Assembly: GCF_035917275.1 (NCBI RefSeq)
Contig: NZ_CP108508.1
Span: 4,650,001-4,714,000, forward strand
Source of the DNA: Streptomyces sp. NBC_01237
GTDB taxonomy: Bacteria > Actinomycetota > Actinomycetes > Streptomycetales > Streptomycetaceae
Reading direction: 5' to 3'
DNA: 64,000 nt
In this document: positions 8,541 to 16,324 of the stretch, one piece after another
Layout of the letters: each line of letters starts with the position of its first letter
Position numbering within the stretch: the stretch's first letter is position 1
Made by a program: the position numbers and the translations under genes
The notes under the pieces: generated by a model
Seen by the model: the letters and a program-made list of their open reading frames with translations, nothing else
Told to the model about the DNA's origin: nothing
The model's database searches: none

Positions 8541-8581
8541 TTGCTTAGGGCAACCATAGATTCGTTGGTTGCCGCAGGCAA
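8541..8581. promoter_or_regulatory. Paired MarR-type operators
   Basis: Two 13-bp elements of the form TTGC-N5-GCAA lie at 8541-8553 and 8569-8581. Between and overlapping them is a perfect inverted repeat (ggcaacca 8549-8556, tggttgcc 8566-8573). They directly precede the MarR reading frame and suggest autorepression of the MarR-exporter operon. Confidence 0.65.
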
Positions 8582-8685
8582 ACGAAAAGGGGCTTGCAGA
8601 AGTAAAGGAAGGCAAAAGCCTCCGTAGGGTCCCGGTCAAGCGTGCAGCGTGTGCGGTGGGCCCTCGCAACAGGGGTGTCATGCGT

Positions 8686-8817
8686 CACGTCCGGCACGGC
8701 TCCCCGTCACGTCCGGCACAGCCCTCCCTCACGCCCGGCACGGCATTCCGTCGTGTCCGGCACCACTTTCCACGGCGCCCGGCACTGCTTTCCATGGCGT
8801 CCGGCCCTCGCCTCCAC
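8686..8817. repeat. Six 22-bp tandem repeats, intergenic
   Basis: Exactly phased 22-bp units start at 8686, 8708, 8730, 8752, 8774 and 8796. The first half is conserved (CACGTCCGGCAC-like) and the second half ends in ttCCgt-like sequence. They fill much of the 360-bp gap between the MarR gene and the small membrane protein at 8899. I see no coding potential in this gap. Confidence 0.8.
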
Positions 8818-8898
8818 CGGTGCGGCCCGCGCGGGACCACGCTCCCTGTGGGCCCCGGGGGTTGGGCCGTACGCCCGAGTTCGCTAGGGTCCTGCCCC

Positions 8899-9114
8899 AT
8901 GGCACACAACCCCCACGCCCCTCAGCAGGGCCCCGAGGGCAATCACGACCCGGCGGGCAGCACGCAGATGTTCCGCGCCTTTGTCGACGAGGGCGAGCCG
9001 CAGCGCCGGCAGCAGCCGGCGGCGACCTCGTCCGGGCCGAGGACCGGGGTGATCGCGGCGGTCGTCGCGGTCGTTGTCGTCCTCGGAGCGGTCGCCTGGC
9101 TCGCGCTCAGCTGA
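8899..9114 (+). CDS. Small single-pass membrane protein
   Basis: 71 residues beginning MAHNPHAPQQGPEGNHDPAG. A polar N-terminal half (TQMFRAFVDEGEPQRRQ) is followed by one C-terminal TM helix (GVIAAVVAVVVVLGAVAWLAL), so it is a tail-anchored, cytoplasm-facing protein. It shows third-position GC bias. Function is unknown; short proteins of this layout are common in Streptomyces. It faces the lipoprotein gene across a terminator. Confidence 0.7.
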   Translation: MAHNPHAPQQGPEGNHDPAGSTQMFRAFVDEGEPQRRQQPAATSSGPRTGVIAAVVAVVVVLGAVAWLALS

Positions 9115-9124
9115 CGTTCCGCCG

Positions 9125-9142
9125 CCCCCGCGTCCGCGGGGG
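9125..9142. terminator. Bidirectional terminator
   Basis: Eight-base arms (cccccgcg 9125-9132, cgcggggg 9135-9142) lie between convergent genes and directly abut the lipoprotein stop codon at 9143-9145. Confidence 0.6.
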
Positions 9143-9940
9143 TCACTTCCATACGGCGGTGACGTCCTGGGTCTCGATACGCATCCCCAGGGGGACCCGC
9201 CAGGCGTCCACACAGACGGTGTACGTCTTCTTCCGCACCGCTCCCGCGCCGATCGGCGCGGGCAGCGGCTGCGTCGACTCGATCGTCGCCCAGTCGACTC
9301 CCAGCGCACCGATGATGTGCGTGGCGAAGGTGACGGTGCCCGAGCGCACCGGTGAGCCACCGGTATTGCGGAACTCCATGCTCACCTCCTCGCACCAGCG
9401 CTTCTCGCCGGCGGCCCGCTCGGGATCCCCGAGCCGCAGGGCGGCCGGGGCGGGCGGAGTGGTGGTGCCCGGGGTGCCGGGAGTACTGGGGTCACTGGGC
9501 TTCGAGGGGCCCGATGGGGACGTAGGGGTGCCGGTTCCACGGCCGCTCCCGGTTCCGCTCCCTGCCCCGTTCCCGGAGGACGGCTCGGGGCCGGGTGTTC
9601 CGGGTGCGGGGGAGGCGCCCGCGCTCTCCGTATCGCTCATGTCCGCAGGGCGGCCGGCATCACCCGCACCGCCTCCGGCGGCACCCCGCCCGTCGCTGCC
9701 GCTTCCCGCCCCGCTGCCGCCCCTGTCCAGCGGGACCAGCGTCACCTTGCCCGAGGGGGCCGCCGCGCCCGTGGGCGTCCTCTCGGGGCCCGCGGCGGCG
9801 GCTCCCACGGCCGCGTAGCCGTCGCCGCCGCCCGAGCCGCCCGCGCAGGAGGCCAGGGCGCCGCCCAGACACAGCACGGCCGCCGAGGCGGCGATCGCGG
9901 TGCCCCGGCGGCCGGTCGAGCCGGATGTCTGACGTCGCAT
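9143..9940 (-). CDS. Secreted lipoprotein of unknown function
   Basis: 265 residues. The N-terminal signal (two Arg-rich stretches, then AAVLCLGGALASC) carries a lipobox LASC with lipidated Cys32. Residues 40-165 are a long Gly/Ser/Thr/Pro linker. The last 100 residues form a compact domain with two Cys (KRWCEEVSMEF and TYTVCVDAWRV) likely to make a disulfide. The protein is anchored on the outer face of the membrane. The domain is not one I can name. It is next to, and oriented like, the two sigma-factor genes, with a 57-bp gap. Confidence 0.75.
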   Translation of the reverse strand: MRRQTSGSTGRRGTAIAASAAVLCLGGALASCAGGSGGGDGYAAVGAAAAGPERTPTGAAAPSGKVTLVPLDRGGSGAGSGSDGRGAAGGGAGDAGRPADMSDTESAGASPAPGTPGPEPSSGNGAGSGTGSGRGTGTPTSPSGPSKPSDPSTPGTPGTTTPPAPAALRLGDPERAAGEKRWCEEVSMEFRNTGGSPVRSGTVTFATHIIGALGVDWATIESTQPLPAPIGAGAVRKKTYTVCVDAWRVPLGMRIETQDVTAVWK

Positions 9941-9997
9941 CGCGCCAGTGTGGCTGACGGTCCGTCAATTCGGAACCCTTGTGCGCGCGGCACCGGG

Positions 9998-10864
9998 TCA
10001 GTCGGCGATGAGCCCTTCCCTGAGCTGGGCGAGGGTGCGGGTCAGCAGGCGCGAGACGTGCATCTGGGAGATGCCGACCTCCTCGCCGATCTGTGACTGG
10101 GTCATGTTGGCGAAGAAGCGCAGCATGATGATCTGGCGTTCGCGCGGGGCGAGTTTGGCCAGCAGCGGCTTCAGGGACTCGCGGTACTCGACGCCCTCCA
10201 GGGCGGCGTCCTCGTACCCCAGGCGATCGGCGAGCGAGCCCTCGCCGCCGTCGTCCTCGGGCGAGGGGGAGTCCAGCGACGAGGCGGTGTACGCGTTGCC
10301 GACGGCCAGACCGTCGACCACGTCCTCCTCGGAGACCCCGAGCGCCTTGGCCAGCTCCGGCACGGTCGGCGAGCGGTCGAGCTTCTGCGCGAGCTCGTCG
10401 CTGGTCTTGGTGAGCGCGAGCCGCAGCTCCTGGAGGCGCCGGGGTACCCGTACCGACCAGGAGGTGTCGCGGAAGAACCGTTTGATCTCCCCGACGACGG
10501 TGGGCATCGCGAACGTCGGGAACTCCACGCCCCGTTCGCAGTCGAACCGGTCGATCGCCTTGATCAGGCCGATGGTGCCGACCTGGACGATGTCCTCCAT
10601 CGGCTCGTTGCGGCTGCGGAAGCGCGCTGCGGCGTAGCGGACCAGCGGGAGGTTGAGCTCGATGAGTGTGTCCCGTACGTAGGCACGCTCCGGGCTGTCC
10701 GTTCCTCCGGGGCCCGGCGCGGGGCCGAGCGCGGCGAGCCGCAGGAACAGGGAGCGGGACAGAGTACGGGTGTCGATGGCTTCCGACGAGCTGGTGAGCA
10801 CGGCGGGTGCCGGCACGCTCTTCGTGAGCGTGAGCACCTTCGAGCTGCCCTGTTCTGCGGACAT
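9998..10864 (-). CDS. SigF/SigB-family RNA polymerase sigma factor (SigN-like by position)
   Basis: 288 residues with regions 2, 3 and 4. Region 2.4 contains [20 protein letters not shown]; region 4 contains REROIIMLRFF-type sequence (residues ERQIIMLRFFANMTQSQIGE) and the DNA-recognition helix [15 protein letters not shown]. This is the group of alternative sigma factors controlled by anti-sigma/anti-anti-sigma switches, governing stress or sporulation. It is adjacent to a close paralogue at 11099, an arrangement I recall as sigN-sigF in S. coelicolor, so SigN is the best guess. No anti-sigma gene adjoins it. Confidence 0.88.
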   Translation of the reverse strand: MSAEQGSSKVLTLTKSVPAPAVLTSSSEAIDTRTLSRSLFLRLAALGPAPGPGGTDSPERAYVRDTLIELNLPLVRYAAARFRSRNEPMEDIVQVGTIGLIKAIDRFDCERGVEFPTFAMPTVVGEIKRFFRDTSWSVRVPRRLQELRLALTKTSDELAQKLDRSPTVPELAKALGVSEEDVVDGLAVGNAYTASSLDSPSPEDDGGEGSLADRLGYEDAALEGVEYRESLKPLLAKLAPRERQIIMLRFFANMTQSQIGEEVGISQMHVSRLLTRTLAQLREGLIAD

Positions 10865-11098
10865 GCCACCCCCTTGAGGTCGCGGACGGTCGCGGTGACC
10901 GCGACCATCGGAGGAACGCAGCCTCCACCTGAATACCGGAGGCGGGGCTGCGGCAAACGCGGTTCCAGCAGAATGTCACATGTCGGCAACACGCTGTAGT
11001 GACATGTCGACAAGTCAGCGCCAAGTCTGCGCAGGAAACAGGGGGTGTGAGGCTTTTACACCGCCAAAAGTGCTCTTTGTGTGGTCTACCCGTTCTGA

Positions 11099-11959
11099 CT
11101 ACGCCTCGATCCTATTTGCGGATCGCAGTCGGGCGAAGCTTCTGGCCAGAAGCCTTGACACATGCATCTGTGAGACACCCAGTTCGGCGCTGATCTGAGA
11201 CTGGGTCAAGTTGCTGTAGTAGCGCAGCAGAAGGATCCGCTGCTCGCGCTCGGGGAGCTGGACGAGCAGGTGCCGTACGAGGTCGCGGTGCTCGACCCCG
11301 GCGAGCGCGGGGTCCTCGTAGCCGAGCCGGTCGAGGAGTCCGGGGAGCCCGTCACCCTCCTGGGCGGCCTCCAGTGAGGTCGCGTGGTAGGAGCGCCCCG
11401 CCTCGATGCAGGCCAGTACCTCGTCCTCGGAGATCTTCAGCCGTTCGGCGATCTCGCCGGTGGTGGGGGAGCGACCGTGAGCGGTCGTCAGATCCTCGGT
11501 GGCGCCGGTGACCTGGACCCAGAGCTCGTGCAGCCGACGGGGTACGTGGACGGTCCTCACGTTGTCCCGGAAGTAACGTTTGATCTCGCCGACCACGGTG
11601 GGCATCGCGAACGTCGGGAACTGGACGCCGCGTTCCGGATCGAACCGGTCGATGGCGTTGATCAGCCCGATGGTGCCGACCTGGACGACGTCCTCCATCG
11701 GCTCGTTGCGGCTCCGGAACCGCGCGGCGGCGTACCGCACGAGCGGAAGGTTCGCCTCGATCAGGGCGGCCCGCACCCTGCGGTGCTCGGGGGTGCCCGG
11801 CTCCATGTCCTTGAGCTGCCCGAAGAGCACCTGCGTGAGCGCCCTGGTGTCCGCGCCCCGGGTTCTGGCGGGCGGGGCGGTGGGGTCGGGCGTCTCGGTC
11901 TGGATGTCCTCGGTCTGGACGTTCTGGGGAGGCACTTGAGGCGCTGTACTGGCCGGCAC
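11099..11959 (-). CDS. sigF: SigF-family RNA polymerase sigma factor
   Basis: 286 residues, paralogous over its full length to the gene at 9998: region 2 [20 protein letters not shown], a region 3 HTH, and region 4 [20 protein letters not shown] plus [14 protein letters not shown]. The N-terminal 40 residues are Pro/Thr-rich and variable. In Streptomyces SigF acts late in spore maturation. The symbol rests on position: it lies on the tadA/upp side of a sigma pair, as I recall for S. coelicolor. The 139-bp gap to the downstream sigma gene suggests separate promoters. Confidence 0.85.
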   Translation of the reverse strand: MPASTAPQVPPQNVQTEDIQTETPDPTAPPARTRGADTRALTQVLFGQLKDMEPGTPEHRRVRAALIEANLPLVRYAAARFRSRNEPMEDVVQVGTIGLINAIDRFDPERGVQFPTFAMPTVVGEIKRYFRDNVRTVHVPRRLHELWVQVTGATEDLTTAHGRSPTTGEIAERLKISEDEVLACIEAGRSYHATSLEAAQEGDGLPGLLDRLGYEDPALAGVEHRDLVRHLLVQLPEREQRILLLRYYSNLTQSQISAELGVSQMHVSRLLARSFARLRSANRIEA

Positions 11960-12090
11960 GGTGACGCCACCCCTTTGCGGTCAACTACGATCAACTCATC
12001 CGTCAAAAGCGGTCATAGCATCACAAGACATGTCCACTGTGTGCAAGCACCGCATATGGTCGTGTTGAGGACAGTTTTGTTTTTAAACGC

Positions 12091-12120
12091 CAAAAACCCC
12101 TCACCTGAGCGGCGAGGGGT
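12091..12120 (-). terminator. Intrinsic terminator of the Dabb operon
   Basis: Stem acccctc/gaggggt (12096-12102 with 12114-12120) with a 5-T tract on the minus strand (12092-12096), 27 bp after the Dabb stop. It is one of the few textbook hairpin-plus-T terminators in the window. Confidence 0.85.
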
Positions 12121-12146
12121 CGGCGGAACCGAGGGGCGGGAGGCCG

Positions 12147-12440
12147 TCAGAAGGGGTAGTCGGCGATCACCCAGGTGGCGAATTCCCGCCACTGACCGGC
12201 CGCGGCCTGGTGGGCCGGGTGCTCGATGTAGCGCTTCAGGGTGTCCTCGTCGGCGACCGCCGAATTGATGGCGAAGTCGTACGCGATCGGCCGATCGGTG
12301 ATGTTCCAGGCGCACTCCCAGAACTCCAGCTCCGGAATCAGCCCACCGAGCTCCCGGAAGGCCCGCTCCCCGGCGACCACCCGCGGATCGTCCCGCTCGA
12401 CGCCGTCGTTCAGCTTGAACAGGACCAGGTGGCGGATCAT
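12147..12440 (-). CDS. Dabb (stress-responsive alpha/beta barrel) protein
   Basis: 97 residues: MIRHLVLFKLNDGV at the start, then EFWECAWNITDRPIAYDFAI and DTLKRYIEHPAHQAA. This is the ferredoxin-like dimeric alpha/beta barrel (Dabb) fold. Members range from stress proteins to small cyclases or mono-oxygenases, so no reaction can be assigned. It is complete at normal length. It follows a 53-residue membrane-peptide gene by 9 bp and ends before a strong terminator, so the two form an operon. Confidence 0.88.
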   Translation of the reverse strand: MIRHLVLFKLNDGVERDDPRVVAGERAFRELGGLIPELEFWECAWNITDRPIAYDFAINSAVADEDTLKRYIEHPAHQAAAGQWREFATWVIADYPF

Positions 12441-12449
12441 CGGATACTC

Positions 12450-12611
12450 CTACTTCACCAGCTCGGACATGAAGTCGCCGACGCTCTGGGCGGCACTGGA
12501 AACGCCTTCGAACCCTACCTGGACGAGATCAGCGGCCCTGGCCGGGGACGTGATGATCGTGTACAGCACGAAGACCACCACTATGTAGAGCGCGATCTTC
12601 TTCGCTTGCAC
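12450..12611 (-). CDS. 53-residue membrane-associated peptide
   Basis: A short gene starting GTG 12611 (an alternative GTG is at 12614) after GGGAGGCAGGGG. The product starts VQAKKIALYIVVVFVLYTII: a short basic N-terminus followed by one hydrophobic helix, then an amphipathic tail ending FMSELVK. The segment SPARAAD could be a signal-peptidase site. Such small hydrophobic proteins next to a Dabb gene recur in Streptomyces (from memory). Function unknown. Confidence 0.65.
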   Translation of the reverse strand: MQAKKIALYIVVVFVLYTIITSPARAADLVQVGFEGVSSAAQSVGDFMSELVK

Positions 12612-13069
12612 CACAGCCCCTGCCTCCCCTTCGGTCGCGTGTGCAGTCGCGCGATTCTATCCGCACACTTGGCCGTATCCAGTGGCTGTTTCCGATCACT
12701 GATGCGCTCTTTAAGGACCTATGGCCCGGCGGCCGGGGTCTTTTGCCCGCAGGGCCGGCTTCCGCGGAGGGGCAGGATGGATGACGAGCCCAGCGGATCT
12801 GGCAGGAATCCGAGGGGCTGGAACAGGACCTCTCTGTGGGGTCCACGCCGCAAGACTTCCCCCTGACTGCGGCGGGGACCAGTAGGCCCTGTTCTCATCG
12901 GGGGAAGCGGCTTGTCCCCCCGATGCCGCTTCCCCCGACCTAACTTTCCGACACCCCCGATGAACCGCGCTCCGGACTCGACGCCTATGCAAGGGCACGA
13001 TGAGTCGGGGGTGCGGTGTTTTGCGTGTGGGGCGCTTTCGCCGGAGTCACCTGGTCGACTGGCGGAGGG
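12612..13069. other. Gene-free stretch with a perfect hairpin
   Basis: No convincing coding sequence on either strand. The clearest element is a 13-bp perfect inverted repeat (12899-12911 with 12925-12937; core gggggaagcggc) with a 13-nt loop and no T-tract. It may terminate transcription leaving the CRISPR array, which reads leftward. Two single-base-differing copies of a cccccgatg/cgatgagtcggggg pattern follow to 13015. Confidence 0.5.
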
Positions 13070-13158
13070 CCGGTGGCCCCGCCTGCGCGGGGACCACGCT
13101 CGCCTGGCCGACCGGTGCGGGAAGGCGAAGGGACCAACCCCGCAGGCGCGGGGACCAC
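13070..13158 (-). CRISPR. Minimal type I-E-like CRISPR: two repeats, one spacer
   Basis: A good 28-bp repeat lies at 13131-13158 (plus-strand GGACCAACCCCGCAGGCGCG, then gggaccac). A decayed copy is at 13070-13097, conserved only in its CCCCGC...GGGGACCAC half. They flank exactly 33 nt (13098-13130), the type I-E spacing. The leader-like sequence is on the right, so transcription is leftward. The repeat closely matches those of the array at 15651. There are no cas genes nearby. Confidence 0.75.
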
Positions 13159-13240
13159 AGTTGCTGACCTGTGTGTTTAGGCGGGCAGGGGCCTGTTTTT
13201 ACTTACTTTGCGAAATTCGGGCATAGGGAACTTCCTGTAC
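13159..13240 (-). promoter_or_regulatory. CRISPR leader of the short array
   Basis: It begins agttgctgacctgtgtg next to the good repeat and continues gcgggcaggggcctgttttt. It aligns with the leader at 15924-16005 over about 80 bp with few changes, while the DNA beyond does not align. The remaining 13241-13464 holds nothing I can identify. Confidence 0.65.
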
Positions 13241-13464
13241 ATCAGTGGCCGCGTGGCGCGGGTTGTCTCTGCGGTTCTCACATGTTGCCGTGACCAGCTG
13301 TCTGTTGAGGCTTTTGTGCTCACTGGATCCACCGCCTCATTCCTTCGCCCCAGATGCCCCGTGGCCTACCCGTCCTGGCGTCGGGACGGCGCAGGCGCAC
13401 CGCAAGAGAGGGCTGACCACCGACGTTCTCGCGGGCGAACCAGCCCCTCTGGGTCCAAGCGGGA

Positions 13465-13671
13465 TCACAGAGTTCCGGTCGCGACAGCCGTCACCATCGC
13501 TGACAGAGCCTCACGGCTGAAGAGCAGGGCGGGGCCGGCCGGGTACTTGCTGTCGCGGATGGCGACAGTCGACGGGCTGACAGTGCCGCACTCGACACAG
13601 TCGGACTGAGCGTGTGAGGCGCTGGACTTCCACCAGGTCACGGCCAGAGTTGAAGAATCGGCGATAGTCAT
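13465..13671 (-). CDS. DUF397 domain protein
   Basis: 68 residues with the DUF397 pattern: WWKSSASHAQSDCVEC, then VAIRDSKYPAGPALLFSREA and an aliphatic C-terminus. In Streptomyces DUF397 proteins are the usual partners of XRE/DUF5753 regulators (the BldB-associated AbaA-like and WhiJ-type gene sets); they probably act as small antagonists or co-factors. Its start overlaps the stop of the regulator gene by 4 bp, so the two are translationally coupled. Confidence 0.9.
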   Translation of the reverse strand: MTIADSSTLAVTWWKSSASHAQSDCVECGTVSPSTVAIRDSKYPAGPALLFSREALSAMVTAVATGTL

Positions 13672-14528
13672 GGTTTTTGGTCCCTTGCGTGTGTGATCAG
13701 GTCAAGTGACTGTTCGACCGAGAGCGCTGCGGCGGTCAACGACTCGTGCGCGTCGGCATACGTGCTGACCTGCGTCGCATCTTCGACATAGAGGGCGCTG
13801 GTCAGCTGTTCGAGGTGCACCACACTCAGCTCCGCCAGCTCACCGAATCCGAGGATGGAAAAGCTGCCGGTCTGCCCGACGGTGAGCGGCGCGGTGATCG
13901 GCAGCACTTGAACATCGACGTTGGGCATTGATGCAAAGTGCACGAGGCGCGACAGTTGGTCATACATCACCGAAGCGTCGGGGAGCCGGGTGCGGAGAGC
14001 GGCCTCACCGATGATTGCGCGTAGACGCAGCGGCTCGCTGCGAGACAGCACCGACTGCCGGGCAAGCCTGACCTCGACCAACGCTTGTACGCGGTCGGTG
14101 ATCGCCTTCGACATTGCGGTACTTGCGATTGCGGCATGCGCGTACTGCGGGGTCTGGAGCAGTCCTGGAATGGACGCGAGTTGCCATGTGCGGATCGTGC
14201 TGGCCTCAGCTTCGAGACTGATCAAGTCCTCGTACACCGGGGACAGGACCGACCGGTACGACTGCCACCATCCACGCTGCGAACCTTCGCGCGTGAGGCG
14301 AATCATGTCGCGGCGGACGTCTGCGTCGGAGATTCCGTAAAGGTCTAGCAGCGCCTCGACATCGCTGGCCGACGCCGCATTTCGCGCCGTCTCGATACGC
14401 GAGAGCTTTGCGGGCGAGATCCGACCGCCGGTGTTCTCCGCAGCCTCTTCCTGCGTGAGGCCGAGCTTCTCCCGAATCGAACGCAAGGTTCGGCCGAGCT
14501 GCCGCCGTCTGACTGTCGGTGCCGACAC
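13668..14528 (-). CDS. XRE helix-turn-helix regulator with DUF5753 domain
   Basis: 286 residues. The N-terminal HTH (LGRTLRSIREKLGLTQEEAA, then GGRISPAKLSRIETARNAAS) is followed by the DUF5753 domain (YEDLISLEAEASTIRTWQ, IPGLLQTPQYAHA, and IIGEAALRTRLPDASVMYDQ). GTG 14528 is chosen because GGGAGGG lies just upstream; the frame extends to 14669 without support. The set XRE-DUF5753, DUF397 and a divergent RsbW-like ATPase is a typical Streptomyces developmental-regulation module. Confidence 0.9.
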   Translation of the reverse strand: MSAPTVRRRQLGRTLRSIREKLGLTQEEAAENTGGRISPAKLSRIETARNAASASDVEALLDLYGISDADVRRDMIRLTREGSQRGWWQSYRSVLSPVYEDLISLEAEASTIRTWQLASIPGLLQTPQYAHAAIASTAMSKAITDRVQALVEVRLARQSVLSRSEPLRLRAIIGEAALRTRLPDASVMYDQLSRLVHFASMPNVDVQVLPITAPLTVGQTGSFSILGFGELAELSVVHLEQLTSALYVEDATQVSTYADAHESLTAAALSVEQSLDLITHARDQKP

Positions 14529-14759
14529 GTACCCTCCCGCCTCTTTCTGACCGCGTTCAGTCTGCCGCGCTTCCCGCCGTGCTGTCACCTTCGAACACCT
14601 CTTCCTTCCGGCCGTTCTCTCGGTCGAGTGCAGATTTGCACATGCGAGTGAATGGCTTGCAGAGTGCAATGATGGGCGTCACTCTAGGTGCAAGAGTTGC
14701 AGTCGTGCCGATACAGAGCGATGCGCGTCTGGTCGGCCCATACGCGAGGGGTCCGCACG

Positions 14760-15197
14760 ATGGCCATGCATTCGCGAGCGTTACCACCGACCCACCCCTG
14801 TGGCCCGCCTGTCGTGCCGCCGCAGGCGATCTACTCCGCTGAGCCTGAGTCCGTGCGGGCTGCTCGGCGTTACGTGAAGGAGGCGGCTGCCTATCAGGAG
14901 CCGTCCGTAACCGAAGACGCGCTCGGCACCCTCGAACTTGTCGCGAGCGAGCTGGTGACCAATGCGGTGCGGTACGGAACGGAGCCGGGCGACTCGCTGA
15001 TGGTGAAGGTGGCGGCTCAGCCGGGCAGTTGCCGTATCGAGGTGCACGACACCTGCCGCAGGAAGCCGCGCATCAGGCCGGCATCGGAGGAACGCGTCCG
15101 CGGCAGGGGGATGCATCTGGTCGAGGTGCTGGCATTGCGATGGGGGGTGGACGACCGCCCGTTCGGCAAGATCGTCTGGGCGGTGGTCGTGTGGTGA
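14760..15197 (+). CDS. RsbW-like ATP-binding (HATPase_c) protein
   Basis: About 145 residues. The GHKL-fold N-box is ELVASELVTNAVRYG, and a G-box-like stretch RVRGRGMHLVEVLA is followed by WGVDDRPFGKIVWAVV. This is the anti-sigma-factor serine-kinase-like fold common in Streptomyces regulatory clusters. ATG 14760 is the most likely start (GAGGGGT upstream); an in-frame ATG at 14688 is possible. It is transcribed divergently from the XRE regulator. Whether it binds a sigma factor here is not known. Confidence 0.85.
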   Translation: MAMHSRALPPTHPCGPPVVPPQAIYSAEPESVRAARRYVKEAAAYQEPSVTEDALGTLELVASELVTNAVRYGTEPGDSLMVKVAAQPGSCRIEVHDTCRRKPRIRPASEERVRGRGMHLVEVLALRWGVDDRPFGKIVWAVVVW

Positions 15198-15493
15198 GTG
15201 AATCGCGGCAGCTGCCAGTGGGCGATGACGCGGTGCTGTATCGGGCACGGCTCGACCACACGGTGTTCTGGCAGGCGCGCTGTTGGTGCGGCGTGTGCCT
15301 TCACCTGAGCCGCCTGCGAGAACTGGCACGTGCTGCCGCAGACATGCCTGATCGGTGCGAAGCCACGCTTGTGGGTCCTGAGCCCGCGTCGTGCCGAAGC
15401 GTGCAGATCATGGATGTCTCGGATGCGCACGGTCTGTGCTTCCGAGCGGAATGCACGTGTGACTGGCATCAGGGATTGCCTTGGCCAAGCTGA
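15194..15493 (+). CDS. Small Cys-rich protein
   Basis: 99 residues starting from a GTG that overlaps the stop of the upstream ATPase gene. It contains seven Cys in pairs (CWCGVC, then DRCEATLVG, ASC, GLCFRAECTCDWHQG), suggesting metal binding or disulfides. I do not recognise the family. The overlap implies translational coupling to the RsbW-like gene. Confidence 0.6.
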   Translation: MSESRQLPVGDDAVLYRARLDHTVFWQARCWCGVCLHLSRLRELARAAADMPDRCEATLVGPEPASCRSVQIMDVSDAHGLCFRAECTCDWHQGLPWPS

Positions 15494-15650
15494 TGAGGAT
15501 GAGAGCTCCTGGGGTGAGGAAGGCGCTGGGAGCGCTCCGTCTGCATTGCCTCGGCCGCACATAGGGGCCCGGAGAGTCGCAGGTAGCGCCGTGCGCCTAG
15601 CCGCGCCTGCGAGGAACGGTCAGATGCCCCAGCATCGGGCCGGCGGGGAG

Positions 15651-15923
15651 CGGCCAACCCTGCACGCGCAGGGAACACCGCACTCGCCGCGACCCGGACG
15701 GCCGTCGGCAGAGATCAACCCCGCACGCGCGGGGACCACCTCGGGCATCGGCCACGGGTGCCGGCGGTCGAGGGGCCAACCCCGCAACCCGCGGGGACCA
15801 CGCGGACCCGGACGACGAGAACGGCCGCGGCCTGGGACCAACCCCGCACGCGCGGGGACCACTCGTACGCGCCGTGCGCGCCGTTCGCCTCGCGGGGACC
15901 AACCCCGCACCCCCCGGGACCAC
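15651..15923 (-). CRISPR. Type I-E-like CRISPR array: five repeats, four 33-nt spacers
   Basis: Repeats lie at 15651-15678, 15712-15739, 15773-15801, 15835-15862 and 15896-15923; spacers are 33 nt at 15679, 15740, 15802 and 15863. The plus-strand repeat starts GGACCAACCCCGCACGCGCG and ends GGGACCAC; its dyad gives a stable crRNA stem. The leader lies on the right, so transcription is leftward. The outermost repeat (15651) carries paired stem changes. The repeat next to the leader (15896) has a C-rich centre that breaks the stem. No cas genes are in the window. The 15494-15650 stretch before it is gene-free. Confidence 0.92.
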
Positions 15924-16005
15924 AGTTGCTGACCCGGTTGTTCAAGCGGGCAGGGGCCCGTTTTTGCTTGCCTGGCGGAACTCGGGCACCGGGGGCTTCC
16001 TGACC
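15924..16005 (-). promoter_or_regulatory. CRISPR leader
   Basis: It begins agttgctgacccggttgttc beside the first repeat, then gcgggcaggggcccgttttt, and aligns with the leader at 13159-13240. The shared orientation and repeat sequence show the two arrays belong to one system. Confidence 0.7.
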
Positions 16006-16150
16006 GGCACCGGCACCGGCAATGGCTCCCCGGTCCGCGTGGCCGTTCTCGTTCTCCCGCGCCTCTGTGGGCCGCCGTGCACAGAGGTAAGAGAAGTAGT
16101 AGAGGTAACCGTAGTCACCGGCCCGCTTGTCCGCCGGGAGACGCGCGAAC

Positions 16151-16186
16151 GCCCTCCTGATCTACGTTTCCGCAGTTCAGGAGGGC
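16151..16186 (-). terminator. Terminator after tRNA-Ser
   Basis: Perfect 10-bp arms gccctcctga (16151-16160) and tcaggagggc (16177-16186) enclose 16 nt, 9 bp beyond the tRNA 3' end. It forms the expected processing or termination hairpin. Confidence 0.75.
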
Positions 16187-16195
16187 GTCGATGGC

Positions 16196-16279
16196 GGTAG
16201 CGGAGGGATTTGAACCCTCGGTGAGTTTCCCCACACTCGCTTTCGAGGCGAGCTCCTTCGGCCGCTCGGACACGCTACC
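16196..16279 (-). tRNA. tRNA-Ser (anticodon CGA)
   Basis: The minus strand starts GGTAGCG and ends CGCTACC, a matched acceptor stem. The anticodon stem is CTCGC/GCGAG around the loop CTCGAAA, giving anticodon CGA (codon UCG). A long class II variable arm (GTGTGGGGAAACTCAC region) and GGTTCAAATCC T-arm are present. No encoded CCA. Confidence 0.95.
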
Positions 16280-16324
16280 GAGAGAGAGCTTAGACCATCC
16301 TGGGCCGTGGTTCGAAATCCAATC

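Noticed and set aside
12899..12937. tRNA or small structured RNA
   Set aside because: A single perfect hairpin without cloverleaf or conserved RNA features; a terminator is simpler.
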